64,000 bases of DNA from Klebsiella michiganensis (GTDB taxonomy: Bacteria; Pseudomonadota; Gammaproteobacteria; Enterobacterales; Enterobacteriaceae): NCBI RefSeq assembly GCF_002925905.1, contig NZ_PRDB01000009.1, forward strand, positions 186,001 to 250,000, given 5' to 3'. The notes beneath the pieces were generated by a model. That model was not told the origin of the DNA. It saw only the letters and a list, made by a program, of their open reading frames with translations, and did no database searches. This document shows positions 1-8,311 of this stretch, in pieces (the stretch's first letter is position 1; each line of letters opens with the position of its first letter). The position numbers and the translations under genes were made by a program.

Positions 1-739
1 CGCGATCGCTGACGCCGAGCGCCTGCGCGGCGCGGATATAATCATAGTTACGGGTGCGCAGGAACTCAGCCCGGACCACGCCGACCAGCGTCATCCAGCC
101 GAACAGCACGGTAATGGCCAGCAGCCACCAGAAGTTGGCCTGTACAACGCTTGAGAGCAGGATAATCAGAAACAGCGTCGGCATTCCCGACCAGACTTCG
201 ATAAACCGCTGCCCCCAGAGGTCAATCTTCCCGCCGTAATACCCCTGAACGGCACCGGCCATCACCCCCAGTACGCTGGAGAAGAAGGTCAGCAGCAGTC
301 CAAAGAGAATGGAAATGCGCGTGCCGTACAGAATACGCGCCAGCACGTCCCCGCCGTTGGCATCGGTGCCCAGCCAGTTCTGTCCTGACGGCGGCGAAGG
401 GAAGGGCGCGTCGGTGGCGAAATTAATGGTCGTCGCGCCGAAACGAACCGGCGCCCACAGGGCCCAGCCGTTATCCGCCAGCCGTTTTTGCAGCCACGGG
501 TCCTGATAGTCGGCGGCGGTGGCAAAGCTGCCGCCGAAGGTGGTCTCACTGTAGTTTTTCAGGAGCGGAACGTAGAAGCTGCCGCGGTACTGGACCAGCA
601 GCGGCTTATCGTTAGCAATAAGCTCTGCGCACAGGCTACAGGCGAAAAGCGCTAAAAAGAGCCATAGCGACCAGTAGCCGCGGCGGTTGTGGCGAAAACG
701 CGCCCAGCGGGCCTGATTGACGGGACTAAAAAATGACAT
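1..739 (-). CDS. yejE: YejE, inner-membrane permease of an oligopeptide/microcin C ABC importer (partial)
   Basis: This is one of the two permease subunits of the YejABEF importer, which in E. coli takes up microcin C and short peptides. The reading frame begins at the ATG whose complement lies at 737-739 and runs off the left edge, so about 246 of an expected ~341 residues are present. The N-terminus reads [15 protein letters not shown], followed by a hydrophobic segment (SLWLFLALFACSL). Near the window edge there is a YIRAAQALGVSD stretch, which fits the EAA loop that contacts the ATPase. The start codon overlaps the yejB stop (TAATG arrangement), indicating translational coupling. The ATPase gene yejF should lie just outside the window. 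Confidence 0.93.
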   Translation of the reverse strand, partial: MSFFSPVNQARWARFRHNRRGYWSLWLFLALFACSLCAELIANDKPLLVQYRGSFYVPLLKNYSETTFGGSFATAADYQDPWLQKRLADNGWALWAPVRFGATTINFATDAPFPSPPSGQNWLGTDANGGDVLARILYGTRISILFGLLLTFFSSVLGVMAGAVQGYYGGKIDLWGQRFIEVWSGMPTLFLIILLSSVVQANFWWLLAITVLFGWMTLVGVVRAEFLRTRNYDYIRAAQALGVSDR

Positions 740-1833
740 TAGCGGCCCTCAAAATCGATTCGCGGATCGACCAGCGTATAGCTGATATCGCTGATGATAT
801 TCAGCAGCAGGCCAATCAGGGTAAAAATATACAGCGTGCCGAACATGACCGGGTAATCGCGAGATACGGTGGCCTCATAGCCCAGCAGCCCCAGTCCGTT
901 TAGCGAGAACATCACCTCAATCAGCAGCGAGCCGGTAAAAAACATACTGATAAAGGTGGCCGGGAAACCGGCAATCACCAGCAGCATCGCGTTGCGAAAC
1001 ACGTGGCCCCAAAGGATCTGCTTTTCGCTGACGCCCTTGGCGCGTGCGGTAACCACGTACTGCTTGCGGATTTCATCAAGAAAGCTGTTTTTGGTCAGCA
1101 TCGTGAGGGCGGCAAAACCGCCGATCACCGTTGCCAGCACCGGTAGGGTGATATGCCAGAGATAGTCGAGGATTTTTTGGTACCAGGGCAGGCTGTCGAA
1201 GTTGGCTGACACCAGCCCGCGCAGCGGAAAGAGATCGAAATAGCTGCCGCCGGCAAAGATAACGATCAGCAAAATGGCAAACAGGAACGCCGGGATGGCA
1301 TAGCCGATAATAATCAGCGTACTGCTCCAGACGTCAAAATGGCTGCCGTTGCTGACCGCTTTACGGATCCCCAACGGAATCGACACCAGGTAGATGATGA
1401 GCGTACTCCACAGGCCCAGGGTGATTGAGACCGGCAGGCTGTCTTTAATCAGCTGCAGTACCGATGAGCTGCGAAACAGGCTATCGCCAAAATCAAAGCG
1501 CAGATAATCACCGAGCATTTTAAAATAACGCTCGTGCAGCGGCTTATCAAAGCCGTAGCGGTGGGTTATCTCAGCAATCACCTCCGGGTCCAGCCCGCGC
1601 CCGCCGCGATAGTGCCCATCGCTGATGTTGCTGACCCCGGTACGCGCATGGCTGGCGGCCATGCCGCCATCTCCGGCGCCGGGCAAGCCGCCGCGGTCGC
1701 CGAACTCAATCGCCGCGATCGCCTGATCGACCGGACCGCCGGGCGCGATCTGCACAATAAAAAAGTTAATGGTGATAATCGCCCACAGGGTGGGGATGAT
1801 GAGCAGTAGTCGGCGGAGCAGATATGCACCCAT
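739..1833 (-). CDS. yejB: YejB, inner-membrane permease of an oligopeptide/microcin C ABC importer
   Basis: This is the first permease of the YejABEF ABC importer. It is 364 residues long, the same as I recall for E. coli YejB. It starts with [17 protein letters not shown], typical of DppB/OppB-type permeases, and has a long periplasmic loop rich in Gly and Ala (about residues 45-85) before the remaining membrane segments. Near residue 270 the stretch [19 protein letters not shown] is a good EAA motif for ATPase docking, and the C-terminus ends in DPRIDFEGR. It lies 9 bp after yejA and overlaps yejE, so the three form one transcription unit. Confidence 0.95.
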   Translation of the reverse strand: MGAYLLRRLLLIIPTLWAIITINFFIVQIAPGGPVDQAIAAIEFGDRGGLPGAGDGGMAASHARTGVSNISDGHYRGGRGLDPEVIAEITHRYGFDKPLHERYFKMLGDYLRFDFGDSLFRSSSVLQLIKDSLPVSITLGLWSTLIIYLVSIPLGIRKAVSNGSHFDVWSSTLIIIGYAIPAFLFAILLIVIFAGGSYFDLFPLRGLVSANFDSLPWYQKILDYLWHITLPVLATVIGGFAALTMLTKNSFLDEIRKQYVVTARAKGVSEKQILWGHVFRNAMLLVIAGFPATFISMFFTGSLLIEVMFSLNGLGLLGYEATVSRDYPVMFGTLYIFTLIGLLLNIISDISYTLVDPRIDFEGR

Positions 1834-1842
1834 CTTAATTCC

Positions 1843-3669
1843 TTAGCGTCTGTCCGCGGGGAGTCTGGCCGCTTTGCTTGCGTCGTACCACCAGTTTTCG
1901 AAACCGGAGGAGTAGACCGCGCGGGTCTGCGGGAAGGAGAATTTGTCCCAGTATGCGGTTCGGTCCTGCGCCATATACCACATCGGCAGCATGTAATAGT
2001 TCCAGGTCAGCACGCGGTCGAGAGCCCGGCCCAGCGGCAGCAGCTTTTCTTTATTACCCTGCCAGCGAATAATCTGCGCGATGAGCCGGTCGACGACCGG
2101 GCTTTGTACCCCTGAGGCGTTATAGCTGGAGTTAATATATTCGGAGTCCCAGGAGACTTGCAGGTCGGTGCCGGGCCAGGGCGTGGCGCGCCAGACGTTG
2201 GGCATCATGTCGTAATCCCGGCTGCGCTTGCGGTTACTATACTGGGAGTTGTCGACCTGGCGAATATCCATGACGATGCCGAGCCGCTGGAGGTTGTGCT
2301 GGAAGGGCAGGACCCAGCGATCGCTGCTGCCGGAAGGAAGCAGCAGCTCAAAGCGTAACGGTTTGCCGCTCTTCGCATTAACCCGCCGCTGGTTTTTCAC
2401 TATCCATCCCGCCTGGTTAAGGATGGCATCCGCCTTCAGCAAGTTTGCGCGTTCGAAACCATCGCCGCTGGAAACCGGGGGGCGGTATATCTGCGTGAAA
2501 ACTTCGGCCGGGATCTCTTTTTTCAGCGGCGTTAACAGCGCCAGCTCGTCGGCATCCGGATAATCGCGCGCCGCGTATTCGGTATTCTGAAAGAAGCTGT
2601 TGGCGCGGCTGTAGGAGTGATAAAACAGCGCCTTATTCATCCATTCAAAATCAAAGGCGAGGGTAATGGCTTCGCGTACCCGGCGGTCGGAAAATACCGG
2701 GCGCTGAATGTTAAAGGCCAGCCACTGCGTATTCTGCGCCGAGGTGTTGGTGTATTCATCTTTAACGATATAGCCGTGGGTAAAATTGCGCCCGACGTAG
2801 CGGGTAGCCCAGTTCTTGGCAACGTTCTCTTCGCGACGGTCGACGGCGCCGGCCTTAAAGGCTTCGAAAGCGACGTTGTCGTCCAGGTAATAGTCGTAGC
2901 GCAGCGTATCGAAATTCCAGCGCCCGCGGTTGACCGGTAAGTCGGCGGCCCAGTAGTCCTTAACCCGCGAGTAGGTAATGTACTGGCCCATGCGCCAGGC
3001 GGTGATGCGATACGGGCCGCTGGCCAGCGGTGGGGCGGATAGCGGGTCGCTGAGTTTATGGTTTTTCCAGAATTTTTCCGGCATCACCGGTAGCGTCATC
3101 AGGCTAAGCATGTTCTCTTTGCCCGGTTTGGCTAAATCAATGCGTACGGTGAGCGGAGCGATGGCTTTTACGGTGGTGCCTTTATAATAGAGGCGAAACT
3201 GCGGCACCCCTTCGGTCATAAACTTCTGGAAGGTAAACGCGACATCGCTGGCGGTGACGGGGCTGCCATCGTGATAGCGGGCGCGGGGATTGAGCGCGAT
3301 CTCCATCCATGAAAAATCATCGGCATAGCGCGTATGCTCGGCGATCAGCGGATAGTAGCTGCCGGGCTCATCATCAGAGGTGGTGAATAGCGTGTCGTAT
3401 AAGCTTTCGGTACGGATACCGGGGTTGCCGCGCATGGCGTAGCGGTTGAAATTATCAAAAGTACCGATGGCCGCGAGGGTAATCGCCCCGCCTTTAGGCG
3501 CGGCGGGGTTGGCATAATCGTAATGGTCAAAGCCCGCGGCGTATTTCGGTTCGCCGATAATAGCGAACCTGTCGCTCTCTTTAATCGTTTGCGCCTGGCT
3601 CTGCAGGCTAAATAAGGTCAGCAGGATCAGGCTGATGCGTGCAAAAATAACCAGGATGACGCCCTCCAA
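1843..3669 (-). CDS. yejA: YejA, periplasmic oligopeptide-binding protein (SBP family 5)
   Basis: YejA is the periplasmic substrate-binding protein feeding peptides such as microcin C to YejBE. The family signature is clear: a signal segment (SLILLTLFSLQSQAQ), then IKESDRFAIIGEPKYA and the SBP_bac_5 body with FDNFNRYAMRGNPG and RVREAITLAFDFEWMN. The start is uncertain. E. coli YejA is about 604 residues and starts with ATG close to the signal peptide, but no ATG is present at the equivalent place here. I chose a TTG at 3669 (608 residues). A CTG at 3654 has a better ribosome-binding site (GGAGG, 8-nt spacer). The first in-frame ATG (3753) lies inside pdeN and would add 28 residues ahead of the signal peptide. 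Function is secure; the start is not. Confidence 0.9.
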   Translation of the reverse strand: MEGVILVIFARISLILLTLFSLQSQAQTIKESDRFAIIGEPKYAAGFDHYDYANPAAPKGGAITLAAIGTFDNFNRYAMRGNPGIRTESLYDTLFTTSDDEPGSYYPLIAEHTRYADDFSWMEIALNPRARYHDGSPVTASDVAFTFQKFMTEGVPQFRLYYKGTTVKAIAPLTVRIDLAKPGKENMLSLMTLPVMPEKFWKNHKLSDPLSAPPLASGPYRITAWRMGQYITYSRVKDYWAADLPVNRGRWNFDTLRYDYYLDDNVAFEAFKAGAVDRREENVAKNWATRYVGRNFTHGYIVKDEYTNTSAQNTQWLAFNIQRPVFSDRRVREAITLAFDFEWMNKALFYHSYSRANSFFQNTEYAARDYPDADELALLTPLKKEIPAEVFTQIYRPPVSSGDGFERANLLKADAILNQAGWIVKNQRRVNAKSGKPLRFELLLPSGSSDRWVLPFQHNLQRLGIVMDIRQVDNSQYSNRKRSRDYDMMPNVWRATPWPGTDLQVSWDSEYINSSYNASGVQSPVVDRLIAQIIRWQGNKEKLLPLGRALDRVLTWNYYMLPMWYMAQDRTAYWDKFSFPQTRAVYSSGFENWWYDASKAARLPADRR

Positions 3670-3718
3670 TGTCAGACCTGAAGCGGCCTGACCTTTGATA
3701 GCAAATAATAAAGGACCC

Positions 3719-5281
3719 TTAGCGGCTTGTGAAATATTTCGCCGGTTCATCATGGGCGGCGATCAGCGCGTCCAGCGTCAGCGGCCGGCTTAACCAGTAG
3801 CCCTGTAAATAGTTTACCCCGTGGTCGCGCAGCCATTCCGCTTGTTCCTGCGTTTCCACCCCTTCAGCGACCGTGGTGAGCTTCAGGCGGCGGCTCAGGG
3901 TGATAACGGCATCAAGCACCGGTGAGGTGACGGTCTCAGTGCCGATAGCCTGCACGAAGCCGCGGTCTATCTTCAGGTAATCAAAGTTATAGCGCTCCAG
4001 ATAGATTAGCGCGCTGTGGCCGGTACCAAAATCATCAATCGCAATTTCAAAGCCCTGTTCGTGCAGCCAGTCGAAGTTCCCTAAGGAGCGATTCTTATCG
4101 ATCATCGCGCGCTCGGTGATCTCCAGCACCACGCTAAAATGGCCGGCCGGCATGGCGGCGGCGAAATGCTGAAGGTCTTGCTGAAAGCTGCCTGCGTGCA
4201 GATGAAGGGGGGAGATATTTATCCCCAGCTTGCTCCCTGCGGGCAGGAGCGTTTGCAGAACAGGCGCATCCTGCGCAATCAGTTTTAACAGATGGCGGGT
4301 GAGCGGAATAATGATCTGCTGGGTTTCAGCAAGGTTGATAAACACATCGGGAGGGATCTCGCCGGCCACGGGATGTCGCCAGCGCATCAGTACCTCAACG
4401 CCGCTGATGCGCAGCGTCTCTGACCTCACCACCGGTTGATAAACCACATAGAACTGATCGTTTTTGATCGCCAGCAGCAGCTCTTTGCGCGGGTCCGATT
4501 TAATCGTCAGGATGTAGTAGCTTAAAAGCCCGGCCAGCAGCCCGCACACGACGCCCAGCAGCAGAGCAAACTGCGTATTCTCCGCCAGCCAGCTGTTCGC
4601 GTAGAGATAAACCTTCAGCGGCAGGCCGTCGATTTGCGTCTGGCGAATGGGCGGCGAGAGCAGCGTCTGCGGGTCGATAAGTTGGTTGCTGAAGGTGGAA
4701 ATGGCGGTGTCCTTAATGGCCAGCGCCAGGCCGCTGAAATCATTCTGTCGGGCTGAGTAGAGAATATAGGGCGTCAGGTTGGCATTAATCGAGACAAAAA
4801 TACCGTCTTTCCCGCCGTGTGGGCTGCGGACCCACAGCGCCAGCGCGGCGCTTTTCGGCATCATTGGCGTCCCGGGCAGAATCGCCATATCGACCGCTTG
4901 AGTAAGATTAAGCTGCGGAATGAGCTGGGTTAAGGGCGTGTTCATAGCGCCTGTGGCGGAGGAGCAAAACGCAAGGCCATTTTTGACCAGCAGGATGGCG
5001 CGGACGTTCGGGCTGAATGCCGCATGGGCGGTTAAGCCTGAGGCAACGTTTTCACAGGGTTGATCGACCAGCGGCTGCATGCCCTGAATCGTCTGATTCA
5101 AATCGTGAAAGTAGTCCTGCAGATACGTATGAACGTTGTGAATAATGGCGTCGAAACGCTCCGCACGGTTGTGATAAATCACCATAAACTGGATGCTACC
5201 GGCCAGCAGGGCGACGGCTATTCCAACACATATGCTGGTCAGCCAGATTTTTCGCCGGGGAGCGAGATGACGGGTAGGCAT
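3719..5281 (-). CDS. pdeN: PdeN (Rtn), membrane c-di-GMP phosphodiesterase with CSS and EAL domains
   Basis: This protein degrades cyclic di-GMP at the inner membrane. It has 520 residues: a first membrane helix (about 14-34), a periplasmic CSS-motif sensor domain in which LVKNGLAFCSSATG carries the CSS residues, a second helix (FALLLGVVCGLLAGLLSYYIL, about 240-260), then a cytoplasmic EAL domain. The EAL signature is EVLMRW (Val for Ala). The catalytic stretch IAIDDFGTGHSALIYL and the LKIDRGFV and VAEGVET motifs are intact, so an active enzyme is expected. Family knowledge: CSS-type phosphodiesterases are controlled by periplasmic redox state through the cysteine pair. It lies upstream of yejA in the same direction, as in E. 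coli. Confidence 0.93.
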   Translation of the reverse strand: MPTRHLAPRRKIWLTSICVGIAVALLAGSIQFMVIYHNRAERFDAIIHNVHTYLQDYFHDLNQTIQGMQPLVDQPCENVASGLTAHAAFSPNVRAILLVKNGLAFCSSATGAMNTPLTQLIPQLNLTQAVDMAILPGTPMMPKSAALALWVRSPHGGKDGIFVSINANLTPYILYSARQNDFSGLALAIKDTAISTFSNQLIDPQTLLSPPIRQTQIDGLPLKVYLYANSWLAENTQFALLLGVVCGLLAGLLSYYILTIKSDPRKELLLAIKNDQFYVVYQPVVRSETLRISGVEVLMRWRHPVAGEIPPDVFINLAETQQIIIPLTRHLLKLIAQDAPVLQTLLPAGSKLGINISPLHLHAGSFQQDLQHFAAAMPAGHFSVVLEITERAMIDKNRSLGNFDWLHEQGFEIAIDDFGTGHSALIYLERYNFDYLKIDRGFVQAIGTETVTSPVLDAVITLSRRLKLTTVAEGVETQEQAEWLRDHGVNYLQGYWLSRPLTLDALIAAHDEPAKYFTSR

Positions 5282-5400
5282 AGGCTATATAGTCAGTCCG
5301 TATTGTTGATTTGCGCCAGGGGGCTGATAGAAATCGCTTTTTCTATCCCTGCTTAAAGACATCGCTTATTTTACGAAGTTTCCTGGCTGGCGAGCAAAAA

Positions 5401-5427
5401 AAAACACCGCCTCGGCAGTGTTTTTTT
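5401..5427 (-). terminator. Rho-independent terminator of mepS
   Basis: Read on the minus strand, the hairpin has ACAC/GTGT and GCC/GGC stem blocks with one mismatch and is followed by about ten T residues. It lies 45 bp after the mepS stop and upstream of pdeN, so it should separate the two transcripts. Confidence 0.8.
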
Positions 5428-5470
5428 ATTTCTTTCGTTGGCCAAGGGATTAACCAACGGCAGAAGACGA

Positions 5471-6040
5471 TTACGAACGGCTCAGAACGCGTCGCGCTTC
5501 GTTATAGCGCTTTTTCCAGTACGGCTCATCCATGCTTGAAATCGTCACACCGCTGCTGGTGGAAGCATGAACAAACTGATTGTTGCCGATGTAGATCCCT
5601 ACATGGCGGCCCGTGGAACCTGCACGGAACAGAACTAAATCACCGGTGCGCAGCTGCGCGCGGCTGATCGATTTTCCGGAATCCTGCTGCTCTGAAGTCG
5701 AGCGCGGCAGTTCCAGGCCAAACTGTTCACGGAAAGTCCGTTGCACAAAGGCGGAACAATCGATGCCTTTACGGGTGCTGCCGCCGAGGCGGTAACGCAC
5801 GCCCTTCCAGCTGGCATATTGATCCATCAAGCGGGACTTAACGTCCAGGTTGCGGACCATCGTTTCAAATTCATCCTGAGAGGCTTGCAGTGATGATAAA
5901 TCGCCACTACCCACAGCAAGCGTCTCAGAATGCATATTCCTGGCGGTACTATTTGAACTACACGCGGAAAGCAGAACCGCAACTGCAATCGCGGGGGCGA
6001 CCCGCAAGATATATCTCAAAATCGGCTGAGATTTGACCAT
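5471..6040 (-). CDS. mepS: MepS (Spr), murein DD-endopeptidase lipoprotein, NlpC/P60 family
   Basis: MepS cleaves D-Ala-mDAP cross-links in peptidoglycan so that new strands can be inserted. It has 189 residues. A lipoprotein signal ends at LLSAC (Cys27, lipidated). The NlpC/P60 domain has catalytic Cys95 (GIDCSAF), His146 (GRHVGIYIG) and His158 (FVHAS). E. coli has CSG where this has CSA. The protein is otherwise nearly identical to E. coli Spr in the catalytic half. Family knowledge: levels are set by NlpI-Prc proteolysis. It is transcribed alone, with its own terminator at 5401-5427. Confidence 0.97.
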   Translation of the reverse strand: MVKSQPILRYILRVAPAIAVAVLLSACSSNSTARNMHSETLAVGSGDLSSLQASQDEFETMVRNLDVKSRLMDQYASWKGVRYRLGGSTRKGIDCSAFVQRTFREQFGLELPRSTSEQQDSGKSISRAQLRTGDLVLFRAGSTGRHVGIYIGNNQFVHASTSSGVTISSMDEPYWKKRYNEARRVLSRS

Positions 6041-6065
6041 GCTGTGTGTTATCCCTTGTTGTCCT

Positions 6066-6082
6066 TAACGACAATGTCGTTA
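6066..6082. repeat. 17-bp perfect palindrome in the mepS leader
   Basis: TAACGACA, one central base, then TGTCGTTA. It lies 26-42 bp upstream of the mepS ATG, directly next to a possible -10 (TATAAC on the minus strand). With a one-base centre it is a better fit for a protein-binding operator than for an RNA hairpin. No regulator is assigned. Confidence 0.6.
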
Positions 6083-6407
6083 TAAAAAATGCCAAACGTG
6101 TTAGAGCCTAATTACCTGGTCGCAATGAGACAATTCCGTAAGCATAAAACTGTGGACTGACGCACAAATTTATTCATTCTCTGAATTGATGTCGCTGACG
6201 AGGCAAAACGAGATTGAGGTTACCCGATCAACCGGGGGATGGCGAGCGGTTTTACGCATTTTCTTATAAGTATTTTTGCGACAAAAAGTGAATCATCGGC
6301 AAAGGGCAAAATAGCGGCAGCAATGGGTAAAAAATACGCAATTTACTCATTTCTAACATGATTACTATGACGGGAAGATGATGCCGGATGAGAAAAAACG
6401 CGCGGAC
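6083..6407. other. Intergenic region between lpxT and mepS, no gene seen
   Basis: About 325 bp of AT-rich sequence with no credible reading frame on either strand. It must hold the mepS promoter at its left end. I see no further repeats, RNA gene or recognisable operator. Confidence 0.5.
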
Positions 6408-6434
6408 AAAAAAAGGGACCCAGAACGATCCCTT
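6408..6434 (-). terminator. Rho-independent terminator after lpxT
   Basis: On the minus strand a 7-bp stem AGGGATC / GGTCCCT (one G-T pair), six-base loop, then seven T residues. It starts about 33 bp beyond the lpxT stop. Confidence 0.82.
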
Positions 6435-6466
6435 ATGAATGATATTAATTAATTGTAAAGATGGAT

Positions 6467-7174
6467 TTAAATTTTAGTTTTTCTACCCGGAAGATAACGC
6501 TCAAATAACGCAATGACATTATCACTCAGCGGGGTCATCAATACCCAGGGGGCGCCAATGAGTACCGCCGTTAATGAGCCGACGGCAATATCGGTAAACC
6601 AGTGAGCGCCAATCATTACGCGTGGAAAAGCGAACACCACGAATATGACCAGCGCGATGGCAAACGCCCGGCGACCAAAATAGCGCCACATAAATGATGC
6701 AAAAATCAGCAGCATCATACCGTGATCGCCTGGAAAGCTATCTTTAGACGCATCTTTAGTGGGGAAGGAGATCACATCGCTCACTTTGGTGATATCGGTA
6801 AAAGAGAGCGAAGGGCTGGCGCGCTTAACCGGCATCAGGTGCTGGGCAAGCTGATTGATGATGACGGCGGCCAGCAGCATCGTCAGGCCGATGATAATCA
6901 CCCGGCGGCGTCCGGCGCTCTGCTCTTTAAACCAGAAGCTTAGCATCAGGCTGCCCATCGCCAGTAGCGAGCAGGCATCAAATGCGCGGTTGTTGATAAT
7001 CGCCAGCAGCCAGGTATAAGCGGTGCTCACGCCAACCAGGTGGTTAAAGAAATAGAAGATCGCTGAGTCCAGCGGATTCCAGAAACCATGGTTAACGGGA
7101 AGGTACCATGAACAAAAAAGCGCAACACCCGCCGCGTTCAGCAGCAGGATTAGGGGAATTCGATTTTTAATCAT
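6467..7174 (-). CDS. lpxT: LpxT, lipid A 1-diphosphate synthase (PAP2 family)
   Basis: LpxT transfers a phosphate from undecaprenyl pyrophosphate to the 1-phosphate of lipid A on the periplasmic face of the inner membrane, giving the 1-diphosphate form and recycling the carrier lipid. PAP2 motifs are visible: KRASP, SFPGDHGMM (catalytic His) and RVMIGAHWFTD (second catalytic His and Asp). Several hydrophobic helices flank them. I start at MIKNRIPL (235 residues) because it matches the family; an in-frame ATG ten codons upstream (7204) is possible, and neither start has a strong ribosome-binding site. It lies 41 bp after yeiR and is probably cotranscribed with it. Confidence 0.93.
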   Translation of the reverse strand: MIKNRIPLILLLNAAGVALFCSWYLPVNHGFWNPLDSAIFYFFNHLVGVSTAYTWLLAIINNRAFDACSLLAMGSLMLSFWFKEQSAGRRRVIIIGLTMLLAAVIINQLAQHLMPVKRASPSLSFTDITKVSDVISFPTKDASKDSFPGDHGMMLLIFASFMWRYFGRRAFAIALVIFVVFAFPRVMIGAHWFTDIAVGSLTAVLIGAPWVLMTPLSDNVIALFERYLPGRKTKI

Positions 7175-7215
7175 AACTATCGTGTGTTGGGTAAACGACG
7201 GCAACCATAGCCGTC

Positions 7216-8193
7216 TTAACTTAAACGAATCCTCAACAAGGAGGCCTGCAGTGCGTTCCAGTCCGTCTCAGTATCGGCAATCAGCTCGATACGGCTATCG
7301 GGGGGAGGAACGTTCTGCGTCTCAATATGCAGATCGCGCTGCTGGCGGTTGATGCGTACCACTCCTTCCGCGATGCGCATCACGCCTTTCACGCGCCCGA
7401 CCGGCGCCAGGCGCGCCCATTCGAGCAGGGCCACGGTGTCGAAAACGGTTTCGGCGTCAAAAATCCAGCCGCAGGCGTGATAGCCCTGGCCGCTAGTGAG
7501 GCTGCGACGCCAGCGCTGATGGGCAGGGAGGCTCAATGCCGCAAGGCCCTGTTTCTGCCCGTGGCCGTGCGCGTGTTCGGGGCTGGCGGGAAGCGGCGCA
7601 AGATTGCGGCGCGGCAAATCAAGCAGTGCCGGGTCGATATTCCCCCGCGTGGCGCTGACGAACCGCCGATCGCCGGCATAGGTCTGCCACCAGGCGGCGA
7701 ATACGCGTTGGCTTTCCTCCGTTGCGCGGTCGGCTTTATTACTGATAATGACGTCAGCGGCGGCCAGCTGGTCGCGAAAGTTGTCGTTGGTCGCTATTTT
7801 TTCGTCCAGCAGCTGGCGCGGATCCAGCACGCATAAGGTGGCGCGCAGGTCGATCCACGGCTCGTATATTGCGGCGGTCAGCATATCGAGGATCTGTTTA
7901 GGATGGCCAAGCCCGGTGGGTTCTATCAGCAGGCGATCGGGTTTGCCCTGGCGCAGCAGGGTGTTGAGCCCGACCTGCATCGGCAGACCGTTCACGCAGC
8001 ACATGCAGCCGCCGGGGATCTCTTTGAGCAGCGCGCCGCTTTCCGCCAGCAGCGCGCCGTCAATGCCCACTTCACCAAACTCGTTGACCAGCACGGCCCA
8101 TTTTTCATCCGCGGGCTTATGGGCCAGCAGATGCAGAATCGACGTCGTCTTGCCGCTGCCGAGAAACCCCGTGATCAAATTGGTTTTGGTCAC
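7216..8193 (-). CDS. yeiR: YeiR, zinc-binding G3E GTPase (COG0523)
   Basis: YeiR belongs to the COG0523 G3E GTPases, which are linked to metal, mainly zinc, allocation. The 325-residue protein has a P-loop (GFLGSGKTT, residues 9-17), the metal-binding GCMCC motif (about 62-66), the NKAD guanine-specificity motif, and a C-terminal domain with a His-rich linker (EHAHGHGQKQG). Family knowledge: E. coli YeiR binds zinc and its GTPase activity responds to it. The exact client protein is unknown. It sits upstream of lpxT; a dyad at 8212-8230 in the promoter region could be a zinc-responsive operator (inference). Confidence 0.93.
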   Translation of the reverse strand: MTKTNLITGFLGSGKTTSILHLLAHKPADEKWAVLVNEFGEVGIDGALLAESGALLKEIPGGCMCCVNGLPMQVGLNTLLRQGKPDRLLIEPTGLGHPKQILDMLTAAIYEPWIDLRATLCVLDPRQLLDEKIATNDNFRDQLAAADVIISNKADRATEESQRVFAAWWQTYAGDRRFVSATRGNIDPALLDLPRRNLAPLPASPEHAHGHGQKQGLAALSLPAHQRWRRSLTSGQGYHACGWIFDAETVFDTVALLEWARLAPVGRVKGVMRIAEGVVRINRQQRDLHIETQNVPPPDSRIELIADTETDWNALQASLLRIRLS

Positions 8194-8211
8194 TTTTTCT
8201 CCAGGATAAAT

Positions 8212-8230
8212 GTAATGTTGTAACAGTTAC
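8212..8230. promoter_or_regulatory. Imperfect dyad upstream of yeiR, possible Zur operator
   Basis: GTAATGTTGTAACAGTTAC contains the core TGTT-GT-AACA with outer GTAA/TTAC, 19-37 bp upstream of the yeiR start. The core resembles part of enterobacterial Zur boxes, but the match is incomplete. Confidence 0.35.
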
Positions 8231-8270
8231 GCTATCCTGACGAAAAAAAGGGGAAAAGAGAAGTCTTACC

Positions 8271-8295
8271 GCGGACAGAAGGGGGATCTGTCCGC
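8271..8295 (-). terminator. Hairpin downstream of yeiQ
   Basis: A perfect 9-bp stem GCGGACAGA / TCTGTCCGC with a 7-base loop, 17 bp after the yeiQ stop. There is no T tract on the minus strand, so it may protect the mRNA end or act with Rho rather than terminate on its own. Confidence 0.5.
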
Positions 8296-8311
8296 TAAAA
8301 GGCAGAAATTG

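Noticed and set aside
4384..4470. Degenerate EAL motif (EVL) in PdeN suggesting an inactive enzyme
   Set aside because: The catalytic Glu of the motif and the downstream DDFGTG and EGVE residues are intact, and E. coli Rtn also has Val at this place.
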